Source of the DNA: Thiobacillus sp.
GTDB taxonomy: Bacteria > Pseudomonadota > Gammaproteobacteria > Burkholderiales > Thiobacillaceae
NCBI RefSeq assembly: GCF_024708915.1
Contig: NZ_JANJXQ010000033.1
Span: 1 to 38,531, forward strand
DNA length: 38,531 bases
Direction: 5' to 3'
Part shown: one piece after another, positions 16,952 to 26,731 of the stretch
Layout: each line of letters starts with the position of its first letter
Numbering within the stretch: the stretch's first letter is position 1
Made by a program: the position numbers and the translations under genes
The notes under the pieces: model-generated
Databases searched by the model: none
Told to the model about the DNA's origin: nothing
What the model saw: the letters and a program-made list of their open reading frames with translations, nothing else

Positions 16952-19018
16952 CTACCAGGCAAGGCTCAGGCTTGCGTAGGCACGCCGGCTGAAAACGTTG
17001 GTGTCGCGAAACTCGGCGTAGTCCTCGCCCAGGTTCTGCCCGACCAGCGCGGCCTCCATGTCGTGCCCCTGCCAGGTCCAGCGGCGTGCCAGGCGCAGGT
17101 CAACGCGCGTGAAGCGTTCCGTGATGTCACCTTCGGACAGCCATTGCTGGCGGTCGCTGCGCTGGACGAACACGCTGGCGTCCCAGCCCTGCCCCATGCG
17201 ATAGCGCCCGAGCAGGCTGAAACTGTTGCGCGGCGCCGAATGGGGAATGTCGTCTTCGAAACTTTGTGCCTCGGCCGCCATGTCCGCGGACAGGAACACC
17301 CGCGCAAAATTCGCGTCGACCTCCAGTTGCGGCGTCGGCCGCCAACGCAGCTGGATTTCGCCGCCGCGCACGTCTGCCTTGCCAATGTTGGCGTACTTGC
17401 GTTCGATGGTGCGCTTCGACAACAGGCCATCATCGCTCGTATCGTAGTTGTTGCGCAGATAGCCGATGAAATCGTCGATGCGATCGTCGAACAACCGGAT
17501 GTCATAGTCCAGCCGCGCGGCACGCCATGCACCGAGGTAGGCGAGTTCGCGCGACAGCACGCGCTCCGGCGCAAGCCCGTCGGACGGCACGGTGAAAATG
17601 TCGAGCACGTCGCCGGAATCGAGGCGGTAAGCCTGGTTGCCGTGTTCCTCGAAGAATGTCGGCGAACGATAGGCGCGCGAGATGCCTGCCCGAACCACGT
17701 GCCCCGGCGCGACGGTAAAGCTCGCGGCGAGACGCGGCGAGACGTCGAAACCGGTGAAGTAGTGGTGCTCCAGCATCGCGCCCGCATGCAGCAGCACAGC
17801 ATCGTGCGCACGCCATTCGAGATTGCCGAAGACGCGTGCCATATCGCCGCGCCAGGTCTTGCCGGTGTCGTAGTAGTGTATGCCCGATACGGTTTCCTCC
17901 CGCACTTCGCCCCCCCAAACGCCGCGAAGAGCCGGACTCCACTGTTCGTTCACCTGCAGTTCGACATTGCTGCGGGTCTGCAGCAGATATTGGTCGAGCA
18001 GCAAAACGCCCAGCGGAGTCGTCGTACCGCTGAGATCCTGCCGCAGGTTGGCGTCGAAACGGTTGCGCGTGTGATACGCCTGCACCATCCATTCACGCCG
18101 CGCGGACTCCACCTTGCGGTAGCCAAGCTGAACGTACAGCGCGCGCGAATCCTGCTCCGGCGGCTCGATCAGACGGCGTGCATCGGTCTCGTCGTCGAGC
18201 ACCCGTCCCGCCTGCCAGTCACCCTGCGACACACCGAACTGCGCCATGAGTTCGGAGTCTCCGGACCGTTGCCAGTCGATGCGCCCATTCAGGAAGTAAG
18301 TCTTCCCGCCTTCCAGGTACCGGCCATTGTCCGGGGCGGCCTTGAAATCGACATCGCGTTCGAAGCGATCGTGTTCGCGCGCAGAAACGGTCAACCGGTA
18401 GCGCAGATCGTCCCGACCTCCACCATGCTGTGCCGTGAATCCGTTCGCGGACTGCTCGCCAGCGTGCATGAACACCCGGCTTCCCTGCGCCTGCGCGGCG
18501 GTGCGGGTGATGATGTTGATCACCGCGGCAAAGGCATTCGCCCCGTGCACGGTGGCATTGGGGCCGCGCACCACTTCGATGTGTTCGATGTCATCGACGG
18601 ATAGCGGTAGATCGGTCCAGTACACCGCGCCGTAGTGCGGACTGTAGATCGAGCGCCCGTCGACCAGCACCTGGAAGCGGCGCGAATAGGCGTCGCCCAT
18701 ACCGTGATAGCCGGCCGCCCAGGTATTGTCGCGGGTATACGCGACGGAGAAGCCCGGCACCAGGCGCAGCAGGTCGGGAATGTCGCGAAAACCCGAGGCA
18801 CGGATCATGTCGCGGTCGATCACGGTCATCGCCGCCGGTGCTTCGTTCACCGGCTGCGACAGGCGCGACGCCGACAACACCACCGGCATGTCGTCGAGAA
18901 AATCGGTCTCGCTGACGGCCGCACGCGCAGGAGAAGAAAGGACCAGGGCGCCAAGCAGGGCGCTCAGGGCGCAACGCGCCCCGCCGCGCCCCCGCCCGGA
19001 ATCGTGTTCAGTTTCCAC
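16952..19018 (-). CDS. TonB-dependent outer-membrane receptor (copy 1)
   Basis: A 688-residue outer-membrane receptor with a signal peptide ending near PARA (residues 30-33), a plug domain (LSQPVNEAPAAMTVIDRDMI, RVVRGPNA-type segment, ANAFAAVINIITR) and a 22-strand-type barrel ending in YASLSLAW, with a terminal aromatic residue as expected. It is a close paralogue of the gene just upstream (19047-21017), from which it is separated by 28 bases. The plug is far more conserved between the two than the barrel loops. The start is a GTG. The substrate is unknown and no siderophore, cobalamin or metal genes flank it. Confidence 0.88.
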   Translation of the reverse strand: METEHDSGRGRGGARCALSALLGALVLSSPARAAVSETDFLDDMPVVLSASRLSQPVNEAPAAMTVIDRDMIRASGFRDIPDLLRLVPGFSVAYTRDNTWAAGYHGMGDAYSRRFQVLVDGRSIYSPHYGAVYWTDLPLSVDDIEHIEVVRGPNATVHGANAFAAVINIITRTAAQAQGSRVFMHAGEQSANGFTAQHGGGRDDLRYRLTVSAREHDRFERDVDFKAAPDNGRYLEGGKTYFLNGRIDWQRSGDSELMAQFGVSQGDWQAGRVLDDETDARRLIEPPEQDSRALYVQLGYRKVESARREWMVQAYHTRNRFDANLRQDLSGTTTPLGVLLLDQYLLQTRSNVELQVNEQWSPALRGVWGGEVREETVSGIHYYDTGKTWRGDMARVFGNLEWRAHDAVLLHAGAMLEHHYFTGFDVSPRLAASFTVAPGHVVRAGISRAYRSPTFFEEHGNQAYRLDSGDVLDIFTVPSDGLAPERVLSRELAYLGAWRAARLDYDIRLFDDRIDDFIGYLRNNYDTSDDGLLSKRTIERKYANIGKADVRGGEIQLRWRPTPQLEVDANFARVFLSADMAAEAQSFEDDIPHSAPRNSFSLLGRYRMGQGWDASVFVQRSDRQQWLSEGDITERFTRVDLRLARRWTWQGHDMEAALVGQNLGEDYAEFRDTNVFSRRAYASLSLAW

Positions 19019-19046
19019 CCGCGCCGCCCCCCGCCGGCAACCCGTA

Positions 19047-21017
19047 TCACCACTTGATGCTCAGGCTACCATACACGCGGCGGCTGAAAACGTTCTCCAT
19101 GCGGAATTCGCTGTAATCCTCGCCCAGGTCCTGCCCAACCAGCGCGGCCTCCATTTCGTGCCCCTGCCAGGTCCAGCGGCGCGCCAGGCGCGCATCCCAG
19201 CGGGTGAAGGCCTCGGTCCAGTCGCCCTCGCTGAGCCATTTCATGCGTCCCGAGCGATAGACACCCGCGCTCGCCGTCCAGCCACGTCCCAGGTCGTACC
19301 GCGCCAGCAGGCTGAACGTGTTGCGCGGTGCGGAGTCCTCCAGGTCCTTGTCGACGGACGGGTCGGCATGAATGAAGGCGCGCGCGTACTGTGCCGACAG
19401 CCTGAGCGCGGGCACGGGTTGCCAGTTGGCCTGCAGATCGCCGCCGCGCACGGTGAAGTCGTCGCGGTTATCAAAGCTGGCCGGGTCGCCATCGCTGTTA
19501 ATGTAGTCGTAAATGGTGTCATGGAACAGCTTGGCGTCCAGTTGCAGGTGCAGCGCCGGGTAAAGGCCAACGTAGCCCACCTCGCGCGACACGATACGTT
19601 CCGGCTCAAGGGGATCCGACGGCGCAAAGATCTGCGCCACGGCGGTTCCCGTGGTGGTGTAGTAGGTGAGGTCCCCCTTCTGCTCGAAGAAGGTCGGCGA
19701 GCGGTAGGCCTGCGAAATGTTGAAACGCAGCGTGTGTCCCTCCGCCAGGGTGTAGTTGAGCGCCAGCCTCGGCGACACGTCGGTGCCGGTGAAATAGTGG
19801 TGCTCGAGCATCGCTCCGCCCTGCAGCAGCAAATCGGGACGCGCCCGCCATTCGAGATTGAGATAGGCGCGTGCCAGCGTGCCGTCGTGACTGTCGCCGG
19901 TATTGAAATAACGCCGGCTTTCCACCGACTCGTGGCGCACTTCCGCGCCCCATACCGCCCGCCAGTCCGGCGCCAGGCGTTGATTGCGCTGGAATTCGAG
20001 GTTGAAGCGGGTTTGCAGCTGATCAATGCCGGCTTCGAGCATGAATGGTGTCGGCACCGGGGAAACCGGCGGGACCAGCGGAATGACGTTCGGTGCATCC
20101 GATGAATTGCGGGAGAAATAGCCCTGCAACATCCACTCGTCGTCGGCACTGTGCACGCGCCGAAAGCGGATCTGGACGTACTGTGCCGAAATATCCTGTC
20201 CGGCCGGTTCTTCCGGATGAGACGAAAGCCCCGCCTGCCAGTCACCGACGGAAAGGCCGAAGTGCATGCTGATGTCATCCCTGGCAGACAGCCGATAATC
20301 GGCACGGCCGTTGACAAAATAGGTCTGCGAATCCTCGTACAGGCTTATCGGTGTCGTGTTGTCCAGCACTTCCCGCTCGAAACGGTCGCGCGTCTGCGCC
20401 GACAGCGTCATCCGATAGCGCAGATCGCCCTCCCCGCCGCCGTGGCGCAGGGTGACGCCGCTCATGCCGTGCTCGCCGTACTGAATGGACGCAAACGCGC
20501 CCGGCGTCTGGCTGGGATCCTTGGTGATGATGTTGATGACAGCGAGAAACGCATTGGCGCCGTAGATCGCGGCATTGGGGCCGCGCACCACCTCGATGCG
20601 CTCGATGTCGTCAACCGACAGCGGCAGTTCGCCCCAGTTTACCGCACCGTAGGCGGCGCCATAGATGGAGCGGCCGTCGATCAGAACCTGGAAACGCCGC
20701 GAGAAGGCGTCGGCCATGCCGTGGTAGCCGATGGCCCAAGTGTTGTCGCGAGTGTAGGCAACGGAGAAACCCGGCACCAGGCGCAGCAGATCGGGAATAT
20801 CGCGAAAACCGGAAGCGCGGATCGTGTCCTGGTCGATGACGGTGACGGCCGCCGGGGCCTCGTTCACCGGCTGCGACAGGCGCGAGACAGAGAGAACGAC
20901 CGGCAAATCGTCAAAGAAGTCGGCCTCGGTGACGGTCTGCGCGCGTGCAGGCGCGATACCGTCGAACAGGGCCGCAAGCGCCAGCACGGCGCAGGTTGCG
21001 GGTTGTACGCTATTCAC
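19047..21017 (-). CDS. TonB-dependent outer-membrane receptor (copy 2)
   Basis: A 656-residue receptor with signal peptide (MNSVQPATCAVLALAALFDG...APARA), mature start QTVTEADFFDDLPVVLSVSR (possible TonB-box region), plug domain and barrel ending YGSLSIKW. Over the 120 residues from LSQPVNEAPAA to VINIITK I count 19 differences from copy 1. The barrel middle diverges, for example in the proline-rich PLVPPVSPVPTP loop that copy 1 lacks. The start is a GTG at 21017 with no well-spaced ribosome-binding site. It lies 66 bases after ssb on the same strand. The substrate is not deducible. Confidence 0.88.
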   Translation of the reverse strand: MNSVQPATCAVLALAALFDGIAPARAQTVTEADFFDDLPVVLSVSRLSQPVNEAPAAVTVIDQDTIRASGFRDIPDLLRLVPGFSVAYTRDNTWAIGYHGMADAFSRRFQVLIDGRSIYGAAYGAVNWGELPLSVDDIERIEVVRGPNAAIYGANAFLAVINIITKDPSQTPGAFASIQYGEHGMSGVTLRHGGGEGDLRYRMTLSAQTRDRFEREVLDNTTPISLYEDSQTYFVNGRADYRLSARDDISMHFGLSVGDWQAGLSSHPEEPAGQDISAQYVQIRFRRVHSADDEWMLQGYFSRNSSDAPNVIPLVPPVSPVPTPFMLEAGIDQLQTRFNLEFQRNQRLAPDWRAVWGAEVRHESVESRRYFNTGDSHDGTLARAYLNLEWRARPDLLLQGGAMLEHHYFTGTDVSPRLALNYTLAEGHTLRFNISQAYRSPTFFEQKGDLTYYTTTGTAVAQIFAPSDPLEPERIVSREVGYVGLYPALHLQLDAKLFHDTIYDYINSDGDPASFDNRDDFTVRGGDLQANWQPVPALRLSAQYARAFIHADPSVDKDLEDSAPRNTFSLLARYDLGRGWTASAGVYRSGRMKWLSEGDWTEAFTRWDARLARRWTWQGHEMEAALVGQDLGEDYSEFRMENVFSRRVYGSLSIKW

Positions 21018-21068
21018 CTCGTGCCGCCGTTCTCCGCTTCAATATTCTGTCGGGGTGCCGAGGCTCAT

Positions 21069-21088
21069 TCTAGACGGTATATCCTAGA
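21069..21088. repeat. TCTAG-N10-CTAGA inverted repeat between ssb and the receptor pair
   Basis: TCTAG (21069-21073) and CTAGA (21084-21088) are inverted copies ten bases apart, overlapping the ssb stop codon and lying about 50 bases before the receptor start. The form could suit a dimeric regulator, but the arms are short and may be chance. Confidence 0.25.
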
Positions 21089-21545
21089 ACGGAATGTCAT
21101 CGTCGAGGTCGTCGAAACCGCTGCCGGATGCGGGACGTGCCGCGGCCGGCTGCGGCTGGCTGCGCGGCGCGGCCGGGGCATGACCGCCTTCGTCCATGTC
21201 GGCCATGCCGCCGGAACGGCCGCCGAGCATCTGCATGCGGTCGCCGCGGATTTCGTAGGCGATACGCTCGATGCCGTCCTTGTCGGTGTACTTGCGCGAG
21301 CGGATGCTGCCCTCGATGTAGACCTGGCTGCCCTTCTTCAGGTACTGGCCGCAGACCTCGGCGGTACGGCCGAAGAAGGCGACGCGGTGCCATTCGGTGG
21401 CTTCCTGCAGGGCGCCGCTCTTGTCCTTGAACTTGTCGGTGGTCGCCACGCTGAAGTTGGCGACGGCTTCGCCGCTGGGCAGGTAGCGCATTTCGGGGTC
21501 GCGCCCCAGGTTGCCGACCAGAATCACCTTGTTGACCGATGCCAT
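21084..21545 (-). CDS. ssb: Single-stranded DNA-binding protein
   Basis: The essential ssDNA-binding protein of replication, repair and recombination. The 153 residues begin [20 protein letters not shown], with an OB fold to about residue 110 ([35 protein letters not shown]). A flexible Gly/Pro/Gln linker leads to the acidic tip DDLDDDIPF that recruits partner proteins. The GGGGGA site upstream of the ATG at 21545 fixes the start. The frame is open further upstream, but that lies inside yajR. It follows yajR by 53 bases, and uvrA is divergent beyond, close to the E. coli uvrA/ssb arrangement. Confidence 0.97.
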   Translation of the reverse strand: MASVNKVILVGNLGRDPEMRYLPSGEAVANFSVATTDKFKDKSGALQEATEWHRVAFFGRTAEVCGQYLKKGSQVYIEGSIRSRKYTDKDGIERIAYEIRGDRMQMLGGRSGGMADMDEGGHAPAAPRSQPQPAAARPASGSGFDDLDDDIPF

Positions 21546-21598
21546 GTTTTCCCCCGTATTGAAGTTGAATATGCCTGCGCGGCAAGAGGTGAATTCTA

Positions 21599-22981
21599 TC
21601 AGGCTGCCTCGATCAAGCTGCGCAAGCCCGCCTCGTCCCAGCCACGCACGCTGACCTTGAGCAGGGCGACGCCCTCTTCGGCCAATACCGTCGCCTCGAC
21701 CACACCGGCGAGCGCCGCCATCTGGGCCTTGAGCAGCGCAGCCTGGTCGGCCGGCATGGCGCCAACGTGAAACATGCGGGTCTTGACGGCGGGTGGCGGG
21801 GTCATGGACAGCGCGGCGACGAGCCACACTGCCATCAGCGCGACGCAGAAGCCGAACACGGCGGCGAAGCCATGGTGCTGCGCGAGCCAGCCCCCGGCGG
21901 CGCCCCCAAAAAACAGGCCGAATGCCTGGGTGGTGTTGTAGACGCCCATCGCGGTGCCCTTGGCCGAGGCCGGTGCAAGCTTGGAAATGAGCGAGGGCAG
22001 GCTGGCCTCCAGGATATTGAAGGCGACGAAATACGCGAACAGCGCCCACACGATGCCCCAGAAATGCGCGATGCCCAGCGCAAGCCCAATCTGGGCGGCG
22101 AGCATCAGCGCCACCGCGCCGAGAAATACCGGCTTGAGACGGTGGTGCTTCTCGCCATAGATGATGGCGGGCACCATGAGCGCGAAGGAGCCCAGCAGCA
22201 CCGGCAGGTATACCGCCCAGTGATGGTCGGGGGCAAGTCCGCTGTCCTTCAGCGCCACCGGAACGACGACGAACATCGCCATCTGCGCGGCATGCAGGGC
22301 GAAGATGCCGAAATCGAGGCGCAGCAACTGGCCGTTGGTGAGCACGTCGCGCAGGCCGGCGGGATCGGCCTGCGCATCGGCGTGAAAATGGCTGACCGCG
22401 GGATCGGGCACCCAGACCTTCACCACCCAGATTGCCGCCAGCGCCAGCACGCCAGTTAGCGCGAACAGCCCCGGCACGCCGATGACGCGGGCGAGCGCAG
22501 GCCCCGCCACCAGCGACACGGCGAAGGCAATACCGATGGTCGAACCGATCATGGCCATCGCCTTGGTGCGGTGCTCCTCGCGGGTGAGGTCGGCGAGCAT
22601 GGCGGTGACCGCGGCGGAAATGGCGCCTGCCCCCTGCAGCGCGCGGCCGACGATGGTCCAGGCGATGTCGGTGGCGGCGGCGGCGACGAAGCTGCCGAGC
22701 GCGAACACGATGAGACCGAAGATGATCACCTTCTTGCGCCCGATGCGGTCGGACGCCATGCCGAAGGGCAGCATCAGGAGCGCCTGGGTGAGTCCGTACA
22801 TGCCGAGCGCCAGGCCGACCAGGGTGTGGTTGTCGCCGCCCGGCAGGTGTTCGGCATACAGCGCGAACACCGGCAGGATGAGGAACATGCCCAGCATGCG
22901 CAGCCCGAAAATCGCCGCCAGCCCGGACGCGGCGCGCTTCTCGGCGCGGGTCATGCGTTCGGAGAGGTCGAGGTGGGCCAC
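21599..22981 (-). CDS. yajR: YajR-like major facilitator transporter with C-terminal YAM domain
   Basis: A 12-helix MFS transporter of 460 residues. It matches E. coli YajR in length and sequence ([25 protein letters not shown] compared by eye) and has motif A in [11 protein letters not shown]. After the last helix a soluble ferredoxin-like YAM domain of about 75 residues follows ([21 protein letters not shown]). The substrate is unknown. The start is either the GTG at 22981 or the ATG at 22954 (residue 10); neither has a clear ribosome-binding site. It sits between divergent uvrA and co-directional ssb. Confidence 0.88.
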   Translation of the reverse strand: MAHLDLSERMTRAEKRAASGLAAIFGLRMLGMFLILPVFALYAEHLPGGDNHTLVGLALGMYGLTQALLMLPFGMASDRIGRKKVIIFGLIVFALGSFVAAAATDIAWTIVGRALQGAGAISAAVTAMLADLTREEHRTKAMAMIGSTIGIAFAVSLVAGPALARVIGVPGLFALTGVLALAAIWVVKVWVPDPAVSHFHADAQADPAGLRDVLTNGQLLRLDFGIFALHAAQMAMFVVVPVALKDSGLAPDHHWAVYLPVLLGSFALMVPAIIYGEKHHRLKPVFLGAVALMLAAQIGLALGIAHFWGIVWALFAYFVAFNILEASLPSLISKLAPASAKGTAMGVYNTTQAFGLFFGGAAGGWLAQHHGFAAVFGFCVALMAVWLVAALSMTPPPAVKTRMFHVGAMPADQAALLKAQMAALAGVVEATVLAEEGVALLKVSVRGWDEAGLRSLIEAA

Positions 22982-22987
22982 TGCGGG

Positions 22988-23017
22988 TTACGTCGAAATC
23001 GGGAAGTCCGCTATATT
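22988..23017 (+). promoter_or_regulatory. Candidate promoter of uvrA
   Basis: TTACGT (22988-22993) and TATATT (23012-23017) are 18 bases apart, 30 bases before the uvrA ATG. No CTGT-N8-ACAG LexA-type box is visible in the 65-base gap. Confidence 0.4.
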
Positions 23018-23046
23018 AGCAGGTTGCGAATTACCCTCCCGCCCCC

Positions 23047-25869
23047 ATGGAAAGCATCCGGATCCGCGGCGCCCGCACCCACAACCTGAAGAACGTCAAC
23101 CTCGACCTGCCGCGCAACAAGCTGGTGGTGATCACGGGCTTGTCGGGCTCGGGCAAGTCCTCGCTCGCCTTCGACACCTTGTACGCCGAAGGCCAGCGCC
23201 GCTACGTCGAATCGCTGTCGGCCTACGCGCGGCAGTTCCTGCAACTGATGGAAAAGCCGGACGTCGACCTGATCGAGGGTCTCTCCCCGGCGATCTCGAT
23301 CGAGCAGAAGGCGACCAGCCACAACCCGCGCTCGACCGTGGGCACGGTGACCGAGATCCACGACTACCTGCGCCTGCTCTACGCGCGCGTCGGCGATCCG
23401 CAATGCCCGGAGCACGGCATCACGCTGGCGGCGCAGACGGTGTCGCAAATGGTCGACGCGGTGCTTGCGCTGCCGGAAGACACCAAGCTGATGATCCTCG
23501 CGCCGCTGGTGGTGGGCCGCAAGGGCGAGAACGTCGAGCTCTTTGCCGAACTCCGGGCACAGGGCTTCGTGCGCGTGCGCGTCGATGGCAAAGTTCACGA
23601 ACTCGACGGCGTACCCAAGCTGGACAAGAACAGGAAGCACACCATCGAGGTGGTGGTCGACCGCCTGAAGGTGCGGGCGGATGCCAAGCAGCGCCTGGCA
23701 GAAAGCTTCGAGACGGCGCTGCGACACGCCGAGGGCCGCGCGCTGGCGGTGGAAATGGATACCGGCAAGGAACATCTGTTTTCGGCCAAATTCGCCTGCC
23801 CGGTGTGCAGCTACGCGCTGCCGGAACTGGAACCGCGCCTGTTCTCGTTCAACAACCCGATGGGCGCGTGCGGTACCTGCGACGGTCTGGGACAGATCAC
23901 CTTTTTCGACCCGACACGCGTGGTCGCCTTCCCGCATCTGTCGCTGGCAGCCGGCGCGATCAAGGGCTGGGACAAGCGCAACCAGTTCTTCTACATGATG
24001 CTGCAGAGCCTGGCGATGCACTACGGCTTCGACCTCGACACGCCGTGGGAGAAGCTCCCCAAACGCATCCAGGATGTAATTCTCGACGGCTCCGGCAAGG
24101 AAGCGATCAAGTTTCAGGCGCTGGCGCCGCGCGGCGGCTTCACCACGCGCAGCTATCCGTTCGAGGGCGTGCTCGCCAACATGGAGCGGCGCTACCGCGA
24201 GACCGATTCCATGGCGGTGCGCGAGGAGCTCGCCAAGTACCAGAACAACAAGCCCTGCCCCGCCTGCGCCGGCACCCGCCTGCGCGAGGAGGCCCGCCAC
24301 GTCATGGTCGGCGGTGCGCCGATCTACCAGGTGAGCGCGATGCCGTTGAAGGACGTGCTGGCGTTCTTCGAAGCGCTGAAACTCGACGGCCACCGCGCGC
24401 AGATCGCCGAAAAGATCGTCAAGGAAATCGTCGCTCGCGTCGGCTTTCTCAACAACGTCGGGCTGGACTACCTGTCGCTCGACCGCTCGGCCGACACGCT
24501 GTCGGGCGGCGAGGCACAGCGCATCCGGCTCGCGTCGCAGATCGGCTCGGGACTCACCGGCGTGATGTACGTGCTCGACGAGCCTTCCATCGGCCTGCAC
24601 CAGCGCGACAACGACCGTCTGCTGGCGACGCTCAAGCACCTGCGCGACATCGGCAATTCCGTGCTCGTCGTCGAACATGACGAGGACGCGATTCGCGCCG
24701 CCGACTATGTCGTCGACATGGGACCCGGTGCCGGCGTGCACGGCGGCGAGGTGGTGGCGGAGGGCACGCCGGAGGAGATTCGCCTGAACGAGGCCTCGCT
24801 CACCGGCCAGTTCCTCTCCGGGCGGCGCGCCATCGCCATGCCGAAGAAACGTCGCGCGCCGAACCTCGAGCGCCAGCTCGTCGTCACCGGGGCCTGCGGC
24901 AACAACCTGAAGCACGTCACGCTGAACCTGCCGGTCGGCCTGTTCGTGTGCGTCACCGGCGTGTCGGGATCGGGCAAGTCGACGCTCATCAACGACACGC
25001 TGTACGCGGCGGTCGCGCGCCATCTGTACGGCTCCACCGCCGAGCCGGCATCACACGGCGAGATCCGCGGCCTGGAATTCTTCGACAAGGTGATCAACGT
25101 TGACCAGAGCCCGATCGGGCGCACGCCGCGCTCCAACCCGGCGACCTACACCGGGCTGTTCACACCGATCCGCGAACTCTTCGCCGGCGTGCCGGAAGCA
25201 CGCACACGCGGCTACGGCCCCGGCCGCTTCAGCTTCAACGTCAAGGGCGGACGCTGCGAAGCCTGCCAGGGCGACGGCGTGGTCAAGGTCGAAATGCACT
25301 TCCTGCCGGACATCTACGTGCCGTGCGACGTCTGCCACGGCGCGCGCTACAACCGCGAGACACTGGAAGTGCAATACAAGGGCAGGACCATCCGCGACGT
25401 GCTGGAAATGACCATCGAGCAGGCGCACGAATTCTTCGCCGCGGTGCCGGTGGTCAAGCGCAAGCTGCAGACCCTGCTCGACGTCGGCTTGGGCTACATC
25501 CGCCTCGGCCAATCCGCCACCACGCTGTCGGGCGGCGAGGCGCAGCGCGTCAAGCTGGCGCTGGAACTGTCCAAGCGCGACACCGGGCGCACCCTCTACA
25601 TCCTCGACGAGCCGACGACCGGCCTGCATTTCGCCGACATCGACCTGCTGCTGAACGTGTTGCAGCGATTGAGCGATGCCGGCAACAGCGTGGTCGTGAT
25701 CGAACACAACCTGGATGTGATCAAGACCGCCGACTGGCTGATCGACCTTGGCCCCGAGGGCGGCGCCGGCGGCGGGCAGATCATCGCCGAAGGCACGCCC
25801 GAAGCCGTGTCCGACAACCCGGCCAGTCATACCGGCAAGTATCTGCAGCCGGTGCTGGCGCGGCACTGA
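23047..25869 (+). CDS. uvrA: Excinuclease ABC subunit A
   Basis: The damage-sensing ATPase of nucleotide excision repair. The 940 residues contain two ABC modules: Walker [10 protein letters not shown] at 31-39 and GVSGSGKST in the second half, each with an LSGGEAQR signature. Zinc modules are present at about 251-280 (CPVC...CGTC) and from 737 (CEAC...CDVC). The [17 protein letters not shown]alker B regions and the ATP-sensing histidines are intact. The length equals E. coli UvrA (940). The leader is pyrimidine-rich (CCCTCCCGCCCCC) with no Shine-Dalgarno sequence. One base separates its stop from the next gene. Confidence 0.98.
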   Translation: MESIRIRGARTHNLKNVNLDLPRNKLVVITGLSGSGKSSLAFDTLYAEGQRRYVESLSAYARQFLQLMEKPDVDLIEGLSPAISIEQKATSHNPRSTVGTVTEIHDYLRLLYARVGDPQCPEHGITLAAQTVSQMVDAVLALPEDTKLMILAPLVVGRKGENVELFAELRAQGFVRVRVDGKVHELDGVPKLDKNRKHTIEVVVDRLKVRADAKQRLAESFETALRHAEGRALAVEMDTGKEHLFSAKFACPVCSYALPELEPRLFSFNNPMGACGTCDGLGQITFFDPTRVVAFPHLSLAAGAIKGWDKRNQFFYMMLQSLAMHYGFDLDTPWEKLPKRIQDVILDGSGKEAIKFQALAPRGGFTTRSYPFEGVLANMERRYRETDSMAVREELAKYQNNKPCPACAGTRLREEARHVMVGGAPIYQVSAMPLKDVLAFFEALKLDGHRAQIAEKIVKEIVARVGFLNNVGLDYLSLDRSADTLSGGEAQRIRLASQIGSGLTGVMYVLDEPSIGLHQRDNDRLLATLKHLRDIGNSVLVVEHDEDAIRAADYVVDMGPGAGVHGGEVVAEGTPEEIRLNEASLTGQFLSGRRAIAMPKKRRAPNLERQLVVTGACGNNLKHVTLNLPVGLFVCVTGVSGSGKSTLINDTLYAAVARHLYGSTAEPASHGEIRGLEFFDKVINVDQSPIGRTPRSNPATYTGLFTPIRELFAGVPEARTRGYGPGRFSFNVKGGRCEACQGDGVVKVEMHFLPDIYVPCDVCHGARYNRETLEVQYKGRTIRDVLEMTIEQAHEFFAAVPVVKRKLQTLLDVGLGYIRLGQSATTLSGGEAQRVKLALELSKRDTGRTLYILDEPTTGLHFADIDLLLNVLQRLSDAGNSVVVIEHNLDVIKTADWLIDLGPEGGAGGGQIIAEGTPEAVSDNPASHTGKYLQPVLARH

Positions 25870-25870
25870 G

Positions 25871-26605
25871 ATGGCCGAACCCATTCGCCTCTCCAAGCTG
25901 ATGTCGGAGCGCGGCCTGTGTTCGCGCCGCGAGGCCGACAGCTACATCGAGCGCGGATTGGTGTTCGTCGACGGCAGACGGGTGAGCGAACTCGGCACCA
26001 GGGTCGACCCCGACTGCGCGATCCGCCTGGACAGCGCCGCCAGCGCGCAGCAGCAACAGCGCGTCACCATCCTGCTGCACAAGCCGGTCGGCTACGTGTC
26101 CGGCCAGCCGGAGCCGGGCTATCAACCCGCCGTAGTCCTGATCCGCCCCGAAGCTCAGTGGCGCGACGGACGCGCCAGCCCGGCCTTTCATCCCGCTCAT
26201 CTGAAAGGCCTGGCGCCGGCCGGGCGGCTCGACATCGATTCGACCGGCCTGTTGGTGCTGACGCAGGACGGGCGCATCGCCAGACAGCTGATCGGCGACG
26301 ACTCCGAGATCGAAAAGGAATACCTGGTGCGGGTAGCCGGACGCCTCGATGAAGCCGGTCTCGCGCGCCTCAACCACGGCCTCTCGCTCGACGGCCGCCG
26401 CTTGCGCCCGGCCAAGGTCGGCTGGCAGAACGCCGACCAGCTGCGCTTCATTCTGCGAGAAGGCCGCAAGCGCCAGATCCGCCGCATGTGCGAACTGGTC
26501 GGGCTGCAAGTGGTGGGGCTGAAGCGTGTGCGTATCGGGCGCGTGCGGCTGGGAGATCTGCCGCCGGGGCAATGGCGTTACCTGCGCCCGGACGAGCGTT
26601 TTTGA
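25871..26605 (+). CDS. rluF: 23S rRNA pseudouridine synthase, RluF-like (RsuA family)
   Basis: An RNA-modifying enzyme of 244 residues with an N-terminal S4 domain ([25 protein letters not shown]). The catalytic motif [14 protein letters not shown] carries the nucleophilic aspartate, and the C-terminal [14 protein letters not shown] helix resembles RluF. E. coli RluF modifies U2604 of 23S rRNA, but the exact target here is inference. It lacks the basic C-terminal tail of the E. coli protein and has an extra loop before the catalytic motif ([17 protein letters not shown]). The ATG follows the uvrA stop by one base, so the two are probably one transcription unit. Confidence 0.82.
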   Translation: MAEPIRLSKLMSERGLCSRREADSYIERGLVFVDGRRVSELGTRVDPDCAIRLDSAASAQQQQRVTILLHKPVGYVSGQPEPGYQPAVVLIRPEAQWRDGRASPAFHPAHLKGLAPAGRLDIDSTGLLVLTQDGRIARQLIGDDSEIEKEYLVRVAGRLDEAGLARLNHGLSLDGRRLRPAKVGWQNADQLRFILREGRKRQIRRMCELVGLQVVGLKRVRIGRVRLGDLPPGQWRYLRPDERF

Positions 26606-26639
26606 ACCTTAATGTGTGTGTAAATAAACGCCGATAAGC

Positions 26640-26668
26640 TTGTCCCCGGCACGTTTTGGCGTTATTAA
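26640..26668 (+). promoter_or_regulatory. Candidate promoter of the alanine-rich lipoprotein
   Basis: TTGTCC (26640-26645) and TATTAA (26663-26668) are 17 bases apart, each 4 of 6 to consensus. Transcription would start close to the hairpin at 26676-26695, placing that hairpin at the 5' end of the message. Confidence 0.35.
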
Positions 26669-26672
26669 TAAA

Positions 26673-26698
26673 AAGTGCGGGTTGCCAGACCCGCATTT
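26673..26698. terminator. Hairpin with flanking A and T runs between rluF and the lipoprotein gene
   Basis: TGCGGGT (26676-26682) and ACCCGCA (26689-26695) form a 7-bp stem around a 6-base loop, preceded by AAAAA and followed by TTTCCTTT. It could end the uvrA-rluF transcript, or serve as a 5' stabilising hairpin if the candidate promoter just upstream is real. Confidence 0.55.
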
Positions 26699-26731
26699 CC
26701 TTTACATTCCATCCACACCAGGGAGATATCC

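Noticed and set aside
17063..18604. 513-codon plus-strand frame inside the TonB receptor gene
   Set aside because: Antisense shadow of a receptor whose signal peptide, plug and barrel are complete.
16952..21017. Receptor pair as part of a novel transport or signalling cluster
   Set aside because: No ABC transporter, sigma/anti-sigma pair, siderophore gene or c-di-GMP protein accompanies them in the window. The neighbours are ssb and fmdB.
21084..22049. Extended ssb frame of 321 codons suggesting a fusion
   Set aside because: The upstream part is yajR out of frame. The GGGGGA site and family N-terminus place the start at 21545.
22482..25023. Very long open frames on both strands overlapping uvrA and yajR (over 600 codons each)
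   Set aside because: They are Arg/Ala/Pro- or His/Gln-rich translations of the opposite strand or shifted frame of clear uvrA and yajR genes, a common effect of high GC. They show no family motifs.
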